Assembly: GCA_003142955.1 (NCBI GenBank)
Contig: PLOH01000087.1
Location: 1 to 60,257 of the forward strand
Direction of reading: 5' to 3'
Source: Opitutia bacterium
Lineage (GTDB): Bacteria > Verrucomicrobiota > Verrucomicrobiia > Opitutales > Opitutaceae
DNA: 60,257 bases
Shown here: one piece after another, positions 41,210-50,620 of the stretch
Layout of the letters: each line of letters starts with the position of its first letter
Numbering within the stretch: the stretch's first letter is position 1
Made by a program: the position numbers and the translations under genes
Notes under the pieces: generated by a model
The model's input: the letters and a program-made list of their open reading frames with translations, nothing else
What the model was told of the DNA's origin: nothing
Databases searched by the model: none

Positions 41210-43579
41210 ATGACCCGCCCATTCGCCTGGCTCGGCAAGTTCGCACTGCCACTTTTCTTCGTCTTCACCGGCGTTGCAGCGCCGGCGGAGGTGGCTCCGG
41301 TTTACCGGGATCCGGCGCAAACGGTCGACGCGCGCGTCCGCGATCTGCTTCAGCGCATGACGCTCGAAGAGAAAGTGGCGCAGCTCCAATCCTACCTGGT
41401 GACGGACCCGCATGGGTTCGACGAAGAGGGCAACTTTGTCGGGGGCGCCGATGCGGAGAACCTTTTCAAAGGGGCGGGTTCCGTGTGGCCTGGCGTGCGT
41501 CCTCCGGCCGGTGCCGCTCCGAACGATCGGCTCTTCCGGGATCCGCGGCTGATGGCGCGGCGGTTCAATTCCCTCCAGAAATACATGAGGGAAAAGTCCC
41601 GCCTGGGGATTCCGGTGTTCAACTTTGCCGAGGCGCTGCACGGCTATATGGCCGCGGGCGCCACGAGTTTTCCCCAAGCCATCGCCTTGGGCAGCACCTG
41701 GGATCCCGCGCTGGTCGAACGCGTCTTCACCGTGGCAGCGATGGAGGCCCGCGCCCGCGGCGTGCATCAGGTTCTCAGCCCCGTGCTCGATCTGGCCCGC
41801 GATCCCCGGTGGGGCCGTTTCGAGGAGTGCTATGGCGAGGATCCCTACCTGGTGTCCCGGATCGGCCTGGCGGCAATTTTCGGTCTGCAGGGCAGCGGAG
41901 AGACCATCGGGGACGGGCATGTGGCCGTCACGCTCAAGCATTTTGCCGGCCATGGTCAGCCGGAAGGCGGCCGGAACATCGCCCCGGTGAATTACTCGGA
42001 ACGCGAGTTTCGCTCCAATCATCTCTACCCTTTTGAGATGGCGGTGAAAGTGGCCCACGCCCATTCGCTCATGGCCTCCTATAACGAGTGGGATGGCGTG
42101 CCAAATCACGTCAACCACCACCTGCTGACGGACATCCTCCGGACCGAATGGGGCTTTGACGGCTTCGTCATGAGCGATGGCGGCGGCATGGAGGTGGTCT
42201 ACGAGAATCATCTCGCCGCGACTGGTGCCGCCGAAACGGGAATCCTGTGCGTCGAAGCGGGACTGGATTATGACCTGGGGGGCAAGGGCCGATGCTTCTC
42301 GACCCTGGTGGAGGAGGCGAAAGCCGGGAAGGTATCCCTCGCGGCGATCGACCGCGCCGCCACCGGCGTGTTACGCGTGAAGCTCCTTTGCGGCCTGTTC
42401 GAGAACCCCTACGCGGATCTGGACCAGATCGAGAAGGTGACCAACACCCCCGAGCATAAGGCGCTCGCCCGGCAGGCCGCCACCGAGGCGATGATCCTGC
42501 TGAAGAATGAAAACCATCTGCTGCCCCTGGAGGCGGCGAAGATCAAGACCCTCGCGGTCATCGGTCCCAATGCGGCCGAAATCCATCTCGGCGGCTATTC
42601 TGCCGTTCCCATGGAGGGCTTCAGCGTCTTGCAGGGTCTCAAGGATTTCGCCGGCGGCGCGTTCAACGTTCTCTACGCCGAGGGCTGCAAGCTCACGGCC
42701 AATCACGCCTCGGGCTGGCGCGTGAATGAAAACCCCATTGCCAACGATCCCGCGGACGATTCGCGACTGATCGACGAGGCCGTGGCGGTGGCCCTGAAGA
42801 GCGACGCCGTGGTCCTGGTGCTCGGGGAGAACGAACTGCTCCGCCGCGAAGCCTGGAGCGAGGAGCATCTCGGCGACCGCGACACGCTCGACCTGGTCGG
42901 CCGGCAGCAGGAACTGGCCCGGGCCGTTCTGGCCACCGGCAAACCCGTGGTGGTGCTGCTCATCAACGGCGGACCGCTTGCCGTGAATTACCTGCAGGAT
43001 CACGCCCCCGCCATGATCGAATGCTGGTATCTCGGTCAGGAGACCGGACCGGCCGTGGCCGAGGTGCTCTTTGGCAAAGTGAGCCCCAGCGGGCGGCTGA
43101 CGGTCACCTTTCCGCGCTCGGTCGGGCAGCTGCCTGCCTACTACGACCACAAGCCGTCGCTATTCCGCAACTACACGCAGACCGACTCTTCTCCGCTTTA
43201 TCCCTTCGGTTTCGGCCTGAGCTATGCGAATTTCGATTACAAGAACCTCCAGGTGATTCCGGCGAAGATCGCGCCCAATGGTTCCGCCAGGGTCACCGTC
43301 GAGGTCACGAACTCCGGCACCGTGAAGGCGGATGAGATTGTCCAGCTCTACCTGCATGCGGTCACCAGCCTTCCGACCCGCCCGGTCAAGGAATTGAAGG
43401 ATTTCGCTCGGATCACGCTCAACCCCGGCGAGACGCGCACGGTGACCTTCGAGCTGACACCCGACAAGCTCGAGGCTTTCGACCTGAACATGAAACGCAC
43501 GGTGCGGCCCGGTCGCTTCGAAATCCTGGTGGGAAAATCCTCCATGGACCTGCTCCAGGGCTCTCTCCGGATCGAATGA
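41210..43579 (+). CDS. GH3 family beta-glycosidase, exported
   Basis: A 789-residue GH3 enzyme (beta-glucosidase or beta-xylosidase). A signal peptide (about 6-25) is followed by the TIM barrel (RVRDLLQRMTLEEKVAQL, GVHQVLSPVLDLARDPRWGRFEECYGEDPYL, VTLKHFAGHGQPEGGRN) and the nucleophile region GFDGFVMSDGGGM with Asp323. Most GH3 enzymes have SDW here, so SDGGG is a variant. The alpha/beta sandwich (MILLKNENHLLPL, EVLFGKVSPSGRLTVTFPRS) and C-terminal fibronectin III-like domain complete it. Start ATG 41210 begins at the signal peptide. Linkage specificity is not certain. Confidence 0.9.
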   Translation: MTRPFAWLGKFALPLFFVFTGVAAPAEVAPVYRDPAQTVDARVRDLLQRMTLEEKVAQLQSYLVTDPHGFDEEGNFVGGADAENLFKGAGSVWPGVRPPAGAAPNDRLFRDPRLMARRFNSLQKYMREKSRLGIPVFNFAEALHGYMAAGATSFPQAIALGSTWDPALVERVFTVAAMEARARGVHQVLSPVLDLARDPRWGRFEECYGEDPYLVSRIGLAAIFGLQGSGETIGDGHVAVTLKHFAGHGQPEGGRNIAPVNYSEREFRSNHLYPFEMAVKVAHAHSLMASYNEWDGVPNHVNHHLLTDILRTEWGFDGFVMSDGGGMEVVYENHLAATGAAETGILCVEAGLDYDLGGKGRCFSTLVEEAKAGKVSLAAIDRAATGVLRVKLLCGLFENPYADLDQIEKVTNTPEHKALARQAATEAMILLKNENHLLPLEAAKIKTLAVIGPNAAEIHLGGYSAVPMEGFSVLQGLKDFAGGAFNVLYAEGCKLTANHASGWRVNENPIANDPADDSRLIDEAVAVALKSDAVVLVLGENELLRREAWSEEHLGDRDTLDLVGRQQELARAVLATGKPVVVLLINGGPLAVNYLQDHAPAMIECWYLGQETGPAVAEVLFGKVSPSGRLTVTFPRSVGQLPAYYDHKPSLFRNYTQTDSSPLYPFGFGLSYANFDYKNLQVIPAKIAPNGSARVTVEVTNSGTVKADEIVQLYLHAVTSLPTRPVKELKDFARITLNPGETRTVTFELTPDKLEAFDLNMKRTVRPGRFEILVGKSSMDLLQGSLRIE

Positions 43580-43676
43580 AGCGGCCGTCCGGCAAGGAGT
43601 TGCCCAGTAGAATGAACCGTCGGCGAGAGCGGGTGTTATTTCTTTCCGTTAGCAGATCTCAACTGATTTTGAAATC

Positions 43677-43706
43677 TTGAGGCCATGGCCAGCGTCTATG
43701 GATAAT
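43677..43706 (+). promoter_or_regulatory. Likely promoter of the DUF3300 gene
   Basis: TTGAGG (43677-43682) and GATAAT (43701-43706) are separated by 18 bp, 33 bp before the ATG at 43739. An AGGAG (43726-43730) lies 8 nt upstream of the ATG and is one of the few clear Shine-Dalgarno sequences in the window. Confidence 0.5.
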
Positions 43707-43738
43707 GTGATGGGGCTGCAACTTCAGGAGCCATCCAG

Positions 43739-44872
43739 ATGAAAACATTCATTAGTGTTGCCGTATTGCTGTGCGGGCTGAGCGCCCTGCCGGGGCGCGC
43801 CCAACAGCCGGTTCCGCCACCTGCGCCTGGATCTCAATCGCTCTCCGACGATCAATTAGACCAGTTGCTCGGGCCGATCGCCCTTTATCCCGACCCCTTG
43901 ATCGCCCAGATCCTGCCGGCGGCCACCTTGCCCGCGCAGGTGGTGCTCGCTGACCGTTATGTCATCAACGGCGGCGATCCCAACCAGATTGATCAACAGC
44001 CTTGGGAGACCAGTGTGCAAGCCCTGGCCCGCTACCCGGACGTGCTGAAATGGATGGATGACAACCTGGATTGGACGACGGAATTGGGACAGGCCTTTCT
44101 CAACCAGCAGCCGGACGTGATGGATTCCATTCAGCGCCTGCGCGCCTCGGCCCAAAACCTCGGCAACCTGGCCTCCACGCCGCAGCAGCAGGTGGTAATG
44201 GATGACGGCTCCATTGAAATCCTGCCCGTCGATCCCCAGATGATCTATGTGCCGGAGTATGCACCGGACACGGTTTATTATCAGAGCAGCTATGGTGCGC
44301 CGTTCATCACCTTTGGCATCGGCTTTCCGATCGGCGGCTGGCTGGATGGCGAATTCGACTGGCATCAGCACCACTTGGTTGTCTGGACTCACGACAATCC
44401 CCGGCCGGCCAACTGGTGGCGTGAACGTCCTGACCAACGCGCCGCTTTGATTGACCGCCACACAACGGTCTGGCGGTCCGAGGATCATCGTGAATTTGGC
44501 GTGGTTAATACGGGTGACCGGGGGTGGGACCGACAGCCGTCTGTAAGTTACGGGGCCCGGATGGCAACCTCATCGAAACCGCCTTCGATCCCTCCCCGCG
44601 AAAGGCCGGCGCAGCGCACTCCGCAGCGGAATGTCCCGGCAGCCACATCGTCCCGTCCGGTTCCGGTTCCGAATCAGATCGCCGAGTCGGTTAGCGGTCC
44701 GGTTTCGAATGGCGCGCTCATCGGCGTTCAGAGTTCCCGCCAAACGAAAAATTATAGCGATCGCGGCCAGCAGAGCATGAAGACGGTCCCGGCTTCCGCG
44801 CCGGTTGCTCATCCAGCTCCGTCTTCCAACGGCGGGGGCAAGCATGATCCCGATTCAAAGCCAAAGCGTTGA
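43739..44872 (+). CDS. DUF3300 exported protein
   Basis: A 377-residue protein with a signal peptide (ISVAVLLCGLSALPGRAQ). The conserved DUF3300 domain follows: DQLLGPIALYPDPLIAQILPAATLPAQVVLADRYV, then SVQALARYPDVLKWMDDNLDWTTELGQAFLNQ and PEYAPDTVYYQSSYGAPFITFGIGFPIGGWL. The C-terminal third is Pro/Ser/Arg-rich and likely disordered. DUF3300 genes are commonly next to DUF2950 genes, as here; neither has an established function. Location is probably the periplasm or cell surface. An overlap with the next ORF's alternative start and a good Shine-Dalgarno support a real operon. Confidence 0.85.
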   Translation: MKTFISVAVLLCGLSALPGRAQQPVPPPAPGSQSLSDDQLDQLLGPIALYPDPLIAQILPAATLPAQVVLADRYVINGGDPNQIDQQPWETSVQALARYPDVLKWMDDNLDWTTELGQAFLNQQPDVMDSIQRLRASAQNLGNLASTPQQQVVMDDGSIEILPVDPQMIYVPEYAPDTVYYQSSYGAPFITFGIGFPIGGWLDGEFDWHQHHLVVWTHDNPRPANWWRERPDQRAALIDRHTTVWRSEDHREFGVVNTGDRGWDRQPSVSYGARMATSSKPPSIPPRERPAQRTPQRNVPAATSSRPVPVPNQIAESVSGPVSNGALIGVQSSRQTKNYSDRGQQSMKTVPASAPVAHPAPSSNGGGKHDPDSKPKR

Positions 44873-44883
44873 ATTTTTTTCTC

Positions 44884-45864
44884 ATGACCTCCACAATTCC
44901 TTTGCCGCCGATGAGACTTGGTCCGCTTTTCCCGTTGCGCCGGACCGCCCCATCCGCTTCGGCCCTATTCCTGGCTTTGCTCCTGCCGGCATTACCCGGA
45001 CACCTGCGGGCCTCCAATGAACAGAGGTTTGGTTCGCCGGACGAAGCCGTGAAAGCACTGATCGTGGCGGCGACGAATCATGACACGAACGCCCTCCACG
45101 CCATCTTTGGGCCCGAGGGCCAGGACCTGGTCTCGCCCGACATCGTCCAGGCCACCGGGGAGTCCAAGTTGTTTGTGCAGCGCCTGACGGAAACGACGCG
45201 GCTGAGCACCAACTCCGATTCCAAGATCACGCTGGAATTGGGCGCGGATGGCTGGCCGTTTCCCATTCCGCTGGTGCAGCAGGAAGGGCATTGGTTTTTC
45301 GATACCGGGGCGGGCAAGGCGGAGATCCTCAACCGCCGCGTCGGCATGGATGAACTCGGCGCCATTGACGTCTGCCATGCCTATGTGGGGGCGCAACGCG
45401 AATACGCCAGCGAAGACCGGCTGGGCGACGAAGTTCTGGCCTATGCCCAGTTCCTCCATAGCACTCCGGGCCGGCACGACGGACTTTTTTGGCCGGCCAA
45501 ACCAGGCGAAAAGCTGAGTCCGCTGGGACCCCTCGTCGCGGCGGCCCGCGTGGAGGGTTATCAACACCCGGCGAAAATGTTGAACGACGTACAGGCGCCC
45601 TATCACGGCTACTATTTCAAGATCCTCACGCGCCAGGGCGAACACGCGCCGGGAGGCAAACATGACTACCTCATCAATAGCCGGATGATCGCCGGCTTCG
45701 CCCTGGTCGCCTGGCCGGCGGCCTGGGGCAACACCGGCGTGATGACTTTCATCGTCAATCAACAGGGGAAGGTCTATCAGTGCGGTCTCGGCAGCCAGAC
45801 CGCGAAGATTGCCGAGAAAATGACTGAATTCGAACCCGACGGCCAATGGGCGCCGGTGCCGTGA
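44884..45864 (+). CDS. DUF2950 exported protein
   Basis: A 326-residue protein of the DUF2950 family. A signal-like segment (about 16-43, ALFLALLLPALPGHLRA) precedes FGSPDEAVKALIVAATNHDTNALHAIFGPEGQDL. The later YASEDRLGDEVLAYAQFLHSTPGRHDGLFWP and YHGYYFKILTRQGEHAPGGKHDYLINSRMIAGFALVAWPA are typical of the family. Partner of the preceding DUF3300 gene (start 11 bp after its stop; TTG 44869 would overlap it). Function is unknown; fate in the periplasm is inferred from the signal segment. Confidence 0.85.
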   Translation: MTSTIPLPPMRLGPLFPLRRTAPSASALFLALLLPALPGHLRASNEQRFGSPDEAVKALIVAATNHDTNALHAIFGPEGQDLVSPDIVQATGESKLFVQRLTETTRLSTNSDSKITLELGADGWPFPIPLVQQEGHWFFDTGAGKAEILNRRVGMDELGAIDVCHAYVGAQREYASEDRLGDEVLAYAQFLHSTPGRHDGLFWPAKPGEKLSPLGPLVAAARVEGYQHPAKMLNDVQAPYHGYYFKILTRQGEHAPGGKHDYLINSRMIAGFALVAWPAAWGNTGVMTFIVNQQGKVYQCGLGSQTAKIAEKMTEFEPDGQWAPVP

Positions 45865-46056
45865 AAGCCTCCGGGACAATGACCGGTCCCACTTGAGTTG
45901 ACCTTGATTCTGGGCACATTGTCGGGAACCTGTCCCGCTAGGAAGATCAAGCGACGACAGACAAACTTCGAAAAGTATTTTGGCGCGGCCGGCCGGCAGA
46001 CTCAACCGGTTGCCCGCCGCGGCCATCCCGTTCGAGACCATCCAACCGATTTACCC
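45865..46056. other. Intergenic with weak inverted repeat
   Basis: CGGGACA at 45872-45878 faces TGTCCCG at 45931-45937, with further partial hairpins inside (GGGAC-n8-GTCCC). It is a possible decayed REP pair but is weaker than the others. Confidence 0.3.
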
Positions 46057-47841
46057 ATGCATCAGACGACGGAGTCATTTCTGCGCCGGTTCTGCTGTTC
46101 CGCATTTTTTTGCGGCCTCGTCTTTGGCGCCGTGGCGGCGACGGGCCGGGCGGCGGGTCCGGATCCATCCATGGGCGACCCTATCCGCGGGCGGGAGCTT
46201 TTCCTGCAGAACTGCTCGCTGTGCCATGCAAGCGGCAAGGAAAAGCAGGCGACTGCCGGACTGGGGCCCATCCTTGCGGGAATCATGGGGCGTCATGCTG
46301 CTTCGATTGCGGGATTCGGCTACACGAAGGCGCTGCGGGCTTCTGATCTTACCTGGGACATTGCCACGCTGGATCGATTTTTGGCCGGACCGCAGGTCTT
46401 GATTCCCGGAACGGCCATGATGAACACGATTCCGGACTCAACCGAGCGCCGGGACATTGTGGCCTATCTTGAGACGTTGCCCCGACCAGAGGCCGGGGCG
46501 GGAGCGGCGGACGCCAGGCCGGTCGTTACGCCTGCTACTGGAATGTCCGATCCTGGCGATTGGCGCAATGACGCACCCGGCGTTGGGCACTTGATCTCGC
46601 TCAAAACGTTGCCTGCTCCTTACGCCACAGCCTCGGCCGGAAACGGGCCCGAAGTCGTCAACCGGCCGTCGAGCGCCGCCTTGAAGGTCCCTCCGGGCTT
46701 CATTGTTCAGCTCTTCGCCTCCGGCCTGTCCGGGCCCCGGCTAATGCGCATCGCGCCCAACGGCGATATCTTCATCGCGGAAACCCGCAGCGGCCGCCTT
46801 CGTGTGCTCCGCGCTGCAGATGGCGCAAGCCAGCCTTCCGAAAGGGCGGTCTTTGCGGATGGCCTCCGCGGGCCGTTTGGGATCGCGTTTTTTCCGCTGG
46901 GTCCGGATCCCCGATGGATCTACGTGGGCTATCTCAATTCCGTGGTTCGCTTTCCCTATCGCAACGGCGACCTCAAGGCGCGGGGTCCCGCCGAGGTCAT
47001 CGTGCCCAGACTCGCCGATTCCACGGGCGGGCATACCACGCGCGACGTCGCGTTTTCGCTGGACGGCCGGCGCCTGTTTGTCTCGGTGGGATCCGGATCG
47101 AATGTCGCGGAAAGCATGCCGGCGAAATCTCCGGCCGAAATCCGACCCTGGGAAGCCGCGCAAGGGTTGGGCGCTGCCTGGGGCTCCGAGTCGCGGCGGG
47201 CCGACATCCTCGTGACTGATCCGGAAGGCCACTCGCCGGTGCGGGTCTTTGCGACCGGACTCCGCAATGCAGTGGGACTGGCCGTGGATCCCGCCACCGG
47301 ACGACTCTGGGCATCGACCAACGAACGCGACGGCTTGGGCGACGACTTGGTGCCTGACTATATCACCCGCGTACGGGAGAACGGATTTTACGGGTGGCCA
47401 TGGTATTATCTAGGCAGCCATGAAGACCCGCGCCACGCGGGAGAAAGGCCTGACCTGGCCGGCCAGGTCGATGTGCCCGACGTGCCGGTGCAGTCCCATT
47501 CGGCTTCCTTGCAAATGGTGTTCTATGTAGCCGCGGCTGGGCCGGCGGTGTTTCCTGCGGAATACCGCGGGGACATTTTTGCGGCTTTTCACGGGTCATG
47601 GAACCGAAGCGTCCGAACCGGTAGCAAAGTCGTGCGCGTGCGCTTAAGGAACGGCATTCCAACTGGTGAGTACGAGGATTTCCTCACGGGGTTCGTCATC
47701 GACAACCACCACGTCTGGGGCCGGCCGGTGGGTGTGGCGGTGGCCCGCGACGGCGCGCTGTTGGTAACCGACGACGCCAACGACACTGTTTGGCGGATCG
47801 CCTATGTGGGCATCAGGGGCGGTGGGATGGCGGCGGATTGA
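46057..47841 (+). CDS. Cytochrome c-sorbosone dehydrogenase fusion
   Basis: A 594-residue exported protein. A signal peptide (about 10-33, FCCSAFFCGLVFGAVAATGRA) is followed by a class I cytochrome c domain (CSLCH haem motif near residue 52; distal Met in PGTAMMN) and then a six-bladed propeller like L-sorbosone/PQQ-dependent sugar dehydrogenases (PPGFIVQLFASGLSGPRLMRIAPNGDIFIAETRSGRL; FATGLRNAVGLAVDPATG; FYGWPWYYLG). Electrons from sugar or aldehyde oxidation could pass to the attached haem. Such fusions are common in Verrucomicrobiota and Planctomycetota. The open frame extends upstream to 45898 but ATG 46057 begins the signal peptide. Confidence 0.85.
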   Translation: MHQTTESFLRRFCCSAFFCGLVFGAVAATGRAAGPDPSMGDPIRGRELFLQNCSLCHASGKEKQATAGLGPILAGIMGRHAASIAGFGYTKALRASDLTWDIATLDRFLAGPQVLIPGTAMMNTIPDSTERRDIVAYLETLPRPEAGAGAADARPVVTPATGMSDPGDWRNDAPGVGHLISLKTLPAPYATASAGNGPEVVNRPSSAALKVPPGFIVQLFASGLSGPRLMRIAPNGDIFIAETRSGRLRVLRAADGASQPSERAVFADGLRGPFGIAFFPLGPDPRWIYVGYLNSVVRFPYRNGDLKARGPAEVIVPRLADSTGGHTTRDVAFSLDGRRLFVSVGSGSNVAESMPAKSPAEIRPWEAAQGLGAAWGSESRRADILVTDPEGHSPVRVFATGLRNAVGLAVDPATGRLWASTNERDGLGDDLVPDYITRVRENGFYGWPWYYLGSHEDPRHAGERPDLAGQVDVPDVPVQSHSASLQMVFYVAAAGPAVFPAEYRGDIFAAFHGSWNRSVRTGSKVVRVRLRNGIPTGEYEDFLTGFVIDNHHVWGRPVGVAVARDGALLVTDDANDTVWRIAYVGIRGGGMAAD

Positions 47842-47953
47842 TCATCGACCGTTGACCTGCTGGCGATCAGTTCACCCTCTCTCCTCGTTCCTGATGGATG
47901 GCAAATTTCGTTGCCTGCCGCCCAGTGACGAGGGAGCTTGGTAACTTCCTTTC

Positions 47954-48307
47954 ATGGACACGATTCATCATCGCCGTGGCACGAAAACCTTCGTTGGAAA
48001 AGTGCATGGGGAGAGGGTTGTTTTCTGCTGCGCCTGCGAGGTATTTCAGGATGCGCGGCTGGAGGTTCACATGTCCTTGGCCCAGGCGCAGGCGCTGGTG
48101 GACCGACAGCCGGCGCCGGAGGTGCTGCGCGGGTTTCCCAGGGAAGCGATCGAGTTGTTTACGTCCGGGATGACTCCGGCCGAGTGGAATCGCACTTACG
48201 CTCCCGGTCAGATCGGGTCCCCGGCTGACTACCCTTTGTATGTGGAACCAACCGGACAGCCGTCAGCAGTTTCCGTGGGGCATGACCAGATGGATTTTGA
48301 TGGTTGA
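47954..48307 (+). CDS. Small hypothetical protein
   Basis: A 117-residue soluble protein with no recognised domain. Near the start it has FCCACEVFQDARLEVHMSLAQAQALVD, with a CxxC-like CCAC and an early RRGTKTFVGKVHGERVVF strand pair; the C-terminus (PLYVEPTGQPSAVSVGHDQMDFDG) is acidic. It lies 18 bp before the aldolase-like gene on the same strand and could be co-transcribed with it. Confidence 0.5.
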   Translation: MDTIHHRRGTKTFVGKVHGERVVFCCACEVFQDARLEVHMSLAQAQALVDRQPAPEVLRGFPREAIELFTSGMTPAEWNRTYAPGQIGSPADYPLYVEPTGQPSAVSVGHDQMDFDG

Positions 48308-48325
48308 TCTCGGCCGGCATTACCC

Positions 48326-49375
48326 ATGCTCATGACCAAGAGACTCGACGAGAAACTGGCCCGGTTCCGGGCCGGCGACGCGACGCGACGCGATTTCATC
48401 TTGGCCGATGCCAAGGATGCCGACATGGCGTTCGGCGTCACCGCGCCGGGTCCGCGCGGTGGTCCGGTCACTTCCCGCCGCCCATCGGCTGCGTGCTGGA
48501 AGTCGCTCGACGACTACCGGCAGCAAATCCGGGCGGTTGTGACGCAGGGCGTGGTCGACATCGTGCTGCTGTCCGCCTCGAATCTGGAGAAACTGGCCAT
48601 TGACGAACGCATCTTCGAGCGTTCGGCGGTCACGCCGGCGGCGAGGGCCAACGACACGACTGACATCTGGTGCGTGCGGGGTGGGGAATACCCGACCTGG
48701 CCCTCCCGACCATTTCGGACGGCGTCGATCGAACACATCAAATATGGACGCCTCCAGGCGGATTGCACGCAGCCCCCGCTCGGCGCGGACTTGGGGCTCT
48801 ACTCGATCACCTTCACGAACAACCCCGAATGGGATTTTCAGGCTTTGAGGGATTTCGCTGACTTCCGTCATGAGGCCGAGGCCAAGCGCTTCCGCTACTT
48901 TCTGGAGGTCTTCAACCCCAACGTCGACCCGGGTATTCCCCGCCGCGAGATTCCCGGTTTCGTGAATGACCACGTGGTGCGCGCGTTGGCGGGAATCACG
49001 TCGGTCGGCCGGCCGCTTTTCCTGAAGATACCTTACAACGGGCCCCGGGCGTTGGAGGAACTCGTCGCCTACGATCCGAGCATCATCGTGGGGATCATGG
49101 GCGGCAGCGCCGGCACGACGTTGGATGCCTTCCAACTCCTCCACGAGGCCCAAAAACACGGCGCGTGCGCGGCGCTGTTCGGACGGAAGATCAATCTTTC
49201 CGAGCAACCGCTGGTCTTCATCGAATTTCTCCGGCGCATTGCCGACGGCGAGATTGGACCGGTCGAGGCGGTCAAGGCTTATCACGCGGCTCTCGCCAAG
49301 CAGGGCATCAAACCGCTTCGGTCCTTGCGGGCGGACCTGCAGATGACGGCCAACCGTTCACCTTATCGGCGCTAG
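48326..49375 (+). CDS. Aldolase-like TIM-barrel protein
   Basis: A 349-residue soluble protein. Alternating strands and helices, LFLKIPYNGPRALEELV with a lysine on a late strand (possible Schiff-base Lys of a class I aldolase), and the phosphate-binding-like IIVGIMGGSAGTTLDAF and GACAALFGRKIN are aldolase-type features. The N-terminal third (GVTAPGPRGGPVTSRRPS) has no clear match. It is followed by a PfkB kinase (gap of 159 bp), suggesting a sugar is phosphorylated and then cleaved. The specific sugar is unknown. It could also be a decarboxylase or epimerase of the same fold. Confidence 0.65.
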   Translation: MLMTKRLDEKLARFRAGDATRRDFILADAKDADMAFGVTAPGPRGGPVTSRRPSAACWKSLDDYRQQIRAVVTQGVVDIVLLSASNLEKLAIDERIFERSAVTPAARANDTTDIWCVRGGEYPTWPSRPFRTASIEHIKYGRLQADCTQPPLGADLGLYSITFTNNPEWDFQALRDFADFRHEAEAKRFRYFLEVFNPNVDPGIPRREIPGFVNDHVVRALAGITSVGRPLFLKIPYNGPRALEELVAYDPSIIVGIMGGSAGTTLDAFQLLHEAQKHGACAALFGRKINLSEQPLVFIEFLRRIADGEIGPVEAVKAYHAALAKQGIKPLRSLRADLQMTANRSPYRR

Positions 49376-49534
49376 AGCGCGACGAGGCCACTCCCTCTAT
49401 TTGAACTGCGACTTTCCTCCGCCGTTTCGCCGGTCAAAGGGTGGCGCGCGTTGTCCCCGACACGCTGCGAGTGTCTGGTGGACAAGCCGCTCCACCTCGT
49501 CAGCGTGGTTTTGGCCAGCCAGTCCTCACTGCCC

Positions 49535-50575
49535 ATGATCAACCCAGTCGTCCCCCCGACCTCGCGCCGGGGAATTCTCGCCGGTGGCAATTGGATCATC
49601 GACCACGTGAAGATCATCGATGCCTGGCCGGCGCAGGACGCGCTGGCGTCGATTCTTCGGCAGTCGTCGAGCAACGGCGGGTCTCCCTATAATGTCCTGA
49701 AGGATCTGGCCAGGCTCGGGGCGCCGTTTCCTCTCGAGGCGGTCGGTCTCGTTGGCGACGACGAAGACGGCCGGGCGATTCTCGCCGACTGCCAGGAACA
49801 TCGCATCGACACCCGGCAGCTGCGGACGACATCTGCCGCGGCAACGAGCACCACCGACGTGATGACCGTAGAGCGCACGGGCCGCCGCACGTTTTTCCAC
49901 GAGCGCGGCGCCAACGCCCGCCTGGAGGTCGAGCACTTCGATTTCAGTCTGACGTCAGCCCGGCTCTTCCATTTCGGATATCTCCTCTTGTTGGATCGGC
50001 TGGATCTCCTGGTCGACGGCCGCCCCAGGGCCACCGAGGTGCTCGAGCGCGCCCGGACGGCCGGGCTGTCCACGTCAATCGATTGTGTCAGTGAAGACAG
50101 CGAGCGCTTCCGCGCGGTCATCGCGCCCGTGCTGCCCTGGGTGGATATCTTTTTTGCCAACGATTTTGAAGCGGAGAAGATCACGGGGATTCCCTTGCGC
50201 TCGGGCAACTCGATTCAGCCGGCAGCAGTCCAGAAGGCCGCCAGACGACTATTGGAGGCAGGGGTGCAGTCTTGGGTGGTGATCCACTGTCCCGAGGCGG
50301 TGTACGCCTGCGACACCCAAGGCCACGGTCTCTGGCAGCCCAGCCTGCGCGTTCCGCCGGCGGAGATTGCCGGGGCCGCCGGGGCGGGCGACGCTTTGGT
50401 GGCCGGCGTGTTGTTTGGCGTGCACGAACGCTGGCCGATGAACGAGTGTTTGCGGCTGGGTGTGGCGGCCGCTGCGGCCTCGCTTTCCCATCCGACCTGC
50501 TCGGCTGGCGTCCTGCCGGCGGAGGCGTGCCTCGCGCTCGCCCAGCGCCTTGGTTACCGTTCATTCGATCGTTGA
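49535..50575 (+). CDS. PfkB-family carbohydrate kinase
   Basis: A 346-residue ribokinase-type sugar kinase. The substrate-binding N-terminus is GGNWIIDHVKIIDAW, and SSNGGSPYNVLKDLARLGAPFPLEAVGLVGDDEDG is the PfkB first signature. The C-terminal signature is AGAAGAGDALVAGVLFG, holding the anion-hole GAGD with the catalytic Asp. The lid contains TSTTDVMTVERTGRRTFFHERGAN. The substrate is not predictable; the preceding aldolase-like gene suggests a two-step sugar breakdown. Start ATG 49535 gives a good start; earlier codons in this frame are not protein-like. Confidence 0.82.
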   Translation: MINPVVPPTSRRGILAGGNWIIDHVKIIDAWPAQDALASILRQSSSNGGSPYNVLKDLARLGAPFPLEAVGLVGDDEDGRAILADCQEHRIDTRQLRTTSAAATSTTDVMTVERTGRRTFFHERGANARLEVEHFDFSLTSARLFHFGYLLLLDRLDLLVDGRPRATEVLERARTAGLSTSIDCVSEDSERFRAVIAPVLPWVDIFFANDFEAEKITGIPLRSGNSIQPAAVQKAARRLLEAGVQSWVVIHCPEAVYACDTQGHGLWQPSLRVPPAEIAGAAGAGDALVAGVLFGVHERWPMNECLRLGVAAAAASLSHPTCSAGVLPAEACLALAQRLGYRSFDR

Positions 50576-50620
50576 ACGATTTCGCGGCCCGACGATGCGA
50601 ATCGTTCGAGCAGGTTCTCG

